Source: Pseudomonadota bacterium (GTDB lineage Bacteria > Pseudomonadota > Alphaproteobacteria > Caulobacterales > Caulobacteraceae). From it: a stretch of 22,215 nucleotides of DNA. Under the pieces are notes generated by a model that was not told where the DNA came from, did no database searches, and saw nothing but the letters and a program-made list of their open reading frames with translations. Positions 21,195 through 22,215 of the stretch are shown piece by piece (position 1 is the stretch's first letter; each line of letters opens with the position of its first letter). The position numbers and the translations under genes were made by a program. The stretch is from positions 1 through 22,215 of the forward strand of contig JAEYNH010000130.1 in NCBI GenBank assembly GCA_023412655.1, written 5' to 3'.

Positions 21195-21223
21195 TTGGCA
21201 AGCCCCGGCGATGCGCGTATGGA
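21195..21223 (+). promoter_or_regulatory. Weak candidate promoter for coxB
   Basis: TTGGCA (21195-21200) and TATGGA (21218-21223) are 17 bp apart in the 268-bp region between the DUF3140 gene and coxB. The -35 box is 5/6 but the -10 box is poor. No FixK-type TTGAT-N4-ATCAA site is visible here. Confidence 0.25.
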
Positions 21224-21340
21224 CCCGCGCTGAGTGGGCCGGGTGGGCGTCAGCGAGTGCGCCTGCGCGCCTGTTCTCGAAGTCGGCTGAGCGCGCCGCA
21301 TGTTCCGGGGCGCGCCGTCGGACAACCAGACCGAGGGGAC

Positions 21341-22215
21341 ATGAAGTCGAGGTTTCAGGGTTTGCGGGCGCTGGCGGCGGGTCTCGTCGCGGCCGCCATG
21401 GGGGTCTTCTGGGGCGCTGCCGCCTCGGCCGAGGACCTGTTGGGCCAGCCGACGCCTGGCGGCATCGACCTGCAGCCGGGCGTGACCCCGCTGCGCGCCG
21501 ACGCGATCTTCTTCCACAACTGGATCCTGCTGCCGATCATCACGGCGATCACGATCTTCGTCCTGATCCTGCTCGTGATCGTGATCGTGAAGTTCAACAA
21601 GCGGGCCAATCCGGTTCCGGCGCGCTGGAGCCACAACACGCCGCTCGAAGTGGTGTGGACGGTCGTGCCGGTCCTGATCCTGATGTTCGTGGCCGTCTTC
21701 TCGTTCAAGCTGCTCTACGCCTATCACGACATGCCCAAGCCGGACGTGACGGTGAAGGCGATCGGCTACCAGTGGTACTGGGGCTATGAGTATCCGGACC
21801 TGAACGTCTCGGAATACGTCTCCAACATGCTGCCGGAAGACCAGGCCAAGGCGAAGAACGTGCCGTTCCGCCTCGCCGCCACCGAGCCGATGGTCATCCC
21901 GGTGAACAAGACGGTCCGCGTGCTGGTCACCGGCGCCGACGTGATCCACGCCTTCGCGGTGCCGTCCTTCGGCATCATCACCGACGCCATTCCGGGCCGG
22001 GTCAACGAAACCTGGATCAAGGCTGATCGTGTCGGGACCTACTACGGCAACTGCCGCGAACTGTGCGGCGTCGACCACGCCTTCATGCCCATCGAAGTCC
22101 GGGTCGTGACCCAGGAAGAGTTCGACGCCTGGGTGGCTTCCAAGGGCGGCGGCGCGCCGGCCCCGACGCCGACCGCGCTCGACGCCTCGGCCGACGCCGC
22201 CGGTGCGGCCAACAC
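21341..22215 (+). CDS. coxB: Cytochrome c oxidase subunit II, 3' end cut off
   Basis: The frame opens at ATG 21341, with GAGGGG just upstream, and runs 291 codons to the window edge without a stop. Residues 1-30 are a signal peptide ending ASA|ED. Two membrane helices follow (about 60-84 and 105-126), then the periplasmic cupredoxin domain. The dinuclear CuA ligands are all present: H203 (VIHAF), then C238, E240, C242, H246 and M249 in NCRELCGVDHAFM. The aromatic patch YQWYWGYEY (143-151) is the entry path for electrons from cytochrome c. The tail after about 268 is Ala/Pro-rich and still open, so perhaps only a few residues are missing. It is the first gene of what is normally a cox operon (coxA next), lying beyond this window. 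Confidence 0.95.
   Translation, partial: MKSRFQGLRALAAGLVAAAMGVFWGAAASAEDLLGQPTPGGIDLQPGVTPLRADAIFFHNWILLPIITAITIFVLILLVIVIVKFNKRANPVPARWSHNTPLEVVWTVVPVLILMFVAVFSFKLLYAYHDMPKPDVTVKAIGYQWYWGYEYPDLNVSEYVSNMLPEDQAKAKNVPFRLAATEPMVIPVNKTVRVLVTGADVIHAFAVPSFGIITDAIPGRVNETWIKADRVGTYYGNCRELCGVDHAFMPIEVRVVTQEEFDAWVASKGGGAPAPTPTALDASADAAGAAN

Noticed and set aside
21211..21789. A 192-codon plus-strand frame over the start of coxB
   Set aside because: It is out of frame with coxB, which has an intact signal peptide, membrane helices and CuA ligands.
1..22215. Mobile element, prophage, CRISPR or toxin-antitoxin and defence system
   Set aside because: No transposase, integrase, repeat array, tRNA-flanking direct repeats or defence motifs were found on either strand, and base composition looks uniform by eye.

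Overview
The window is high-GC DNA with densely packed genes, a strong third-position G/C preference and few gaps. The gene content is that of an alphaproteobacterium, most likely Caulobacterales (Caulobacter/Phenylobacterium-like). The evidence is an aa3-type cytochrome oxidase subunit II gene diverging from tldD, a large pair of TonB-dependent receptors, a plant-like GshA, and a small conserved alphaproteobacterial protein at 962-1306. The genus is inference. No rRNA, tRNA, CRISPR array, insertion sequence, integrase or phage gene was seen, so this looks like ordinary chromosome rather than a mobile island.

Layout from left to right. 1-946: a cut-off reading frame, a VOC-family gene (minus) and a small acidic hypothetical gene (plus). 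962-5385: a minus-strand run of ubiA, a fatty acid desaturase, an ETF-beta lysine methyltransferase-like gene, a CAP/RTX secreted protein and a small tail-anchored protein; the desaturase and methyltransferase overlap by GTGA. 5386-5757: a divergent control region. 5758-9535: an ABC exporter (plus) converging on a ycaQ/alkX-type DNA glycosylase that follows a PPK2 polyphosphate kinase gene (both minus). 9665-12263: rsmE, then gshA with a GFA-family gene 2 bp downstream (plus). 12285-14842: a DUF427 gene (minus) diverging from a POT peptide transporter gene (plus). 14867-14898: a strong hairpin between convergent genes. 14918-19072: two tandem paralogous TonB-dependent receptor genes (minus). 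19222-21072: tldD and a DUF3140 gene (minus). 21341-end: coxB (plus), cut by the window edge.

Several neighbours make functional sense together. gshA makes the first intermediate of glutathione, and the GFA family is named for a glutathione-dependent activity. The desaturase acts on acyl chains, and the coupled methyltransferase belongs to a family that modifies ETF, the electron acceptor of acyl-CoA dehydrogenases. UbiA starts the ubiquinone branch, and ubiquinone is where ETF electrons end up.

I found no wholly new multi-gene system. The best leads are a 22-bp element conserved upstream of both TonB-receptor genes, exactly 50 nt before each start codon, with a second degenerate copy 20 bp away at one of them; and the translational coupling of a desaturase to a bacterial METTL20-like methyltransferase.
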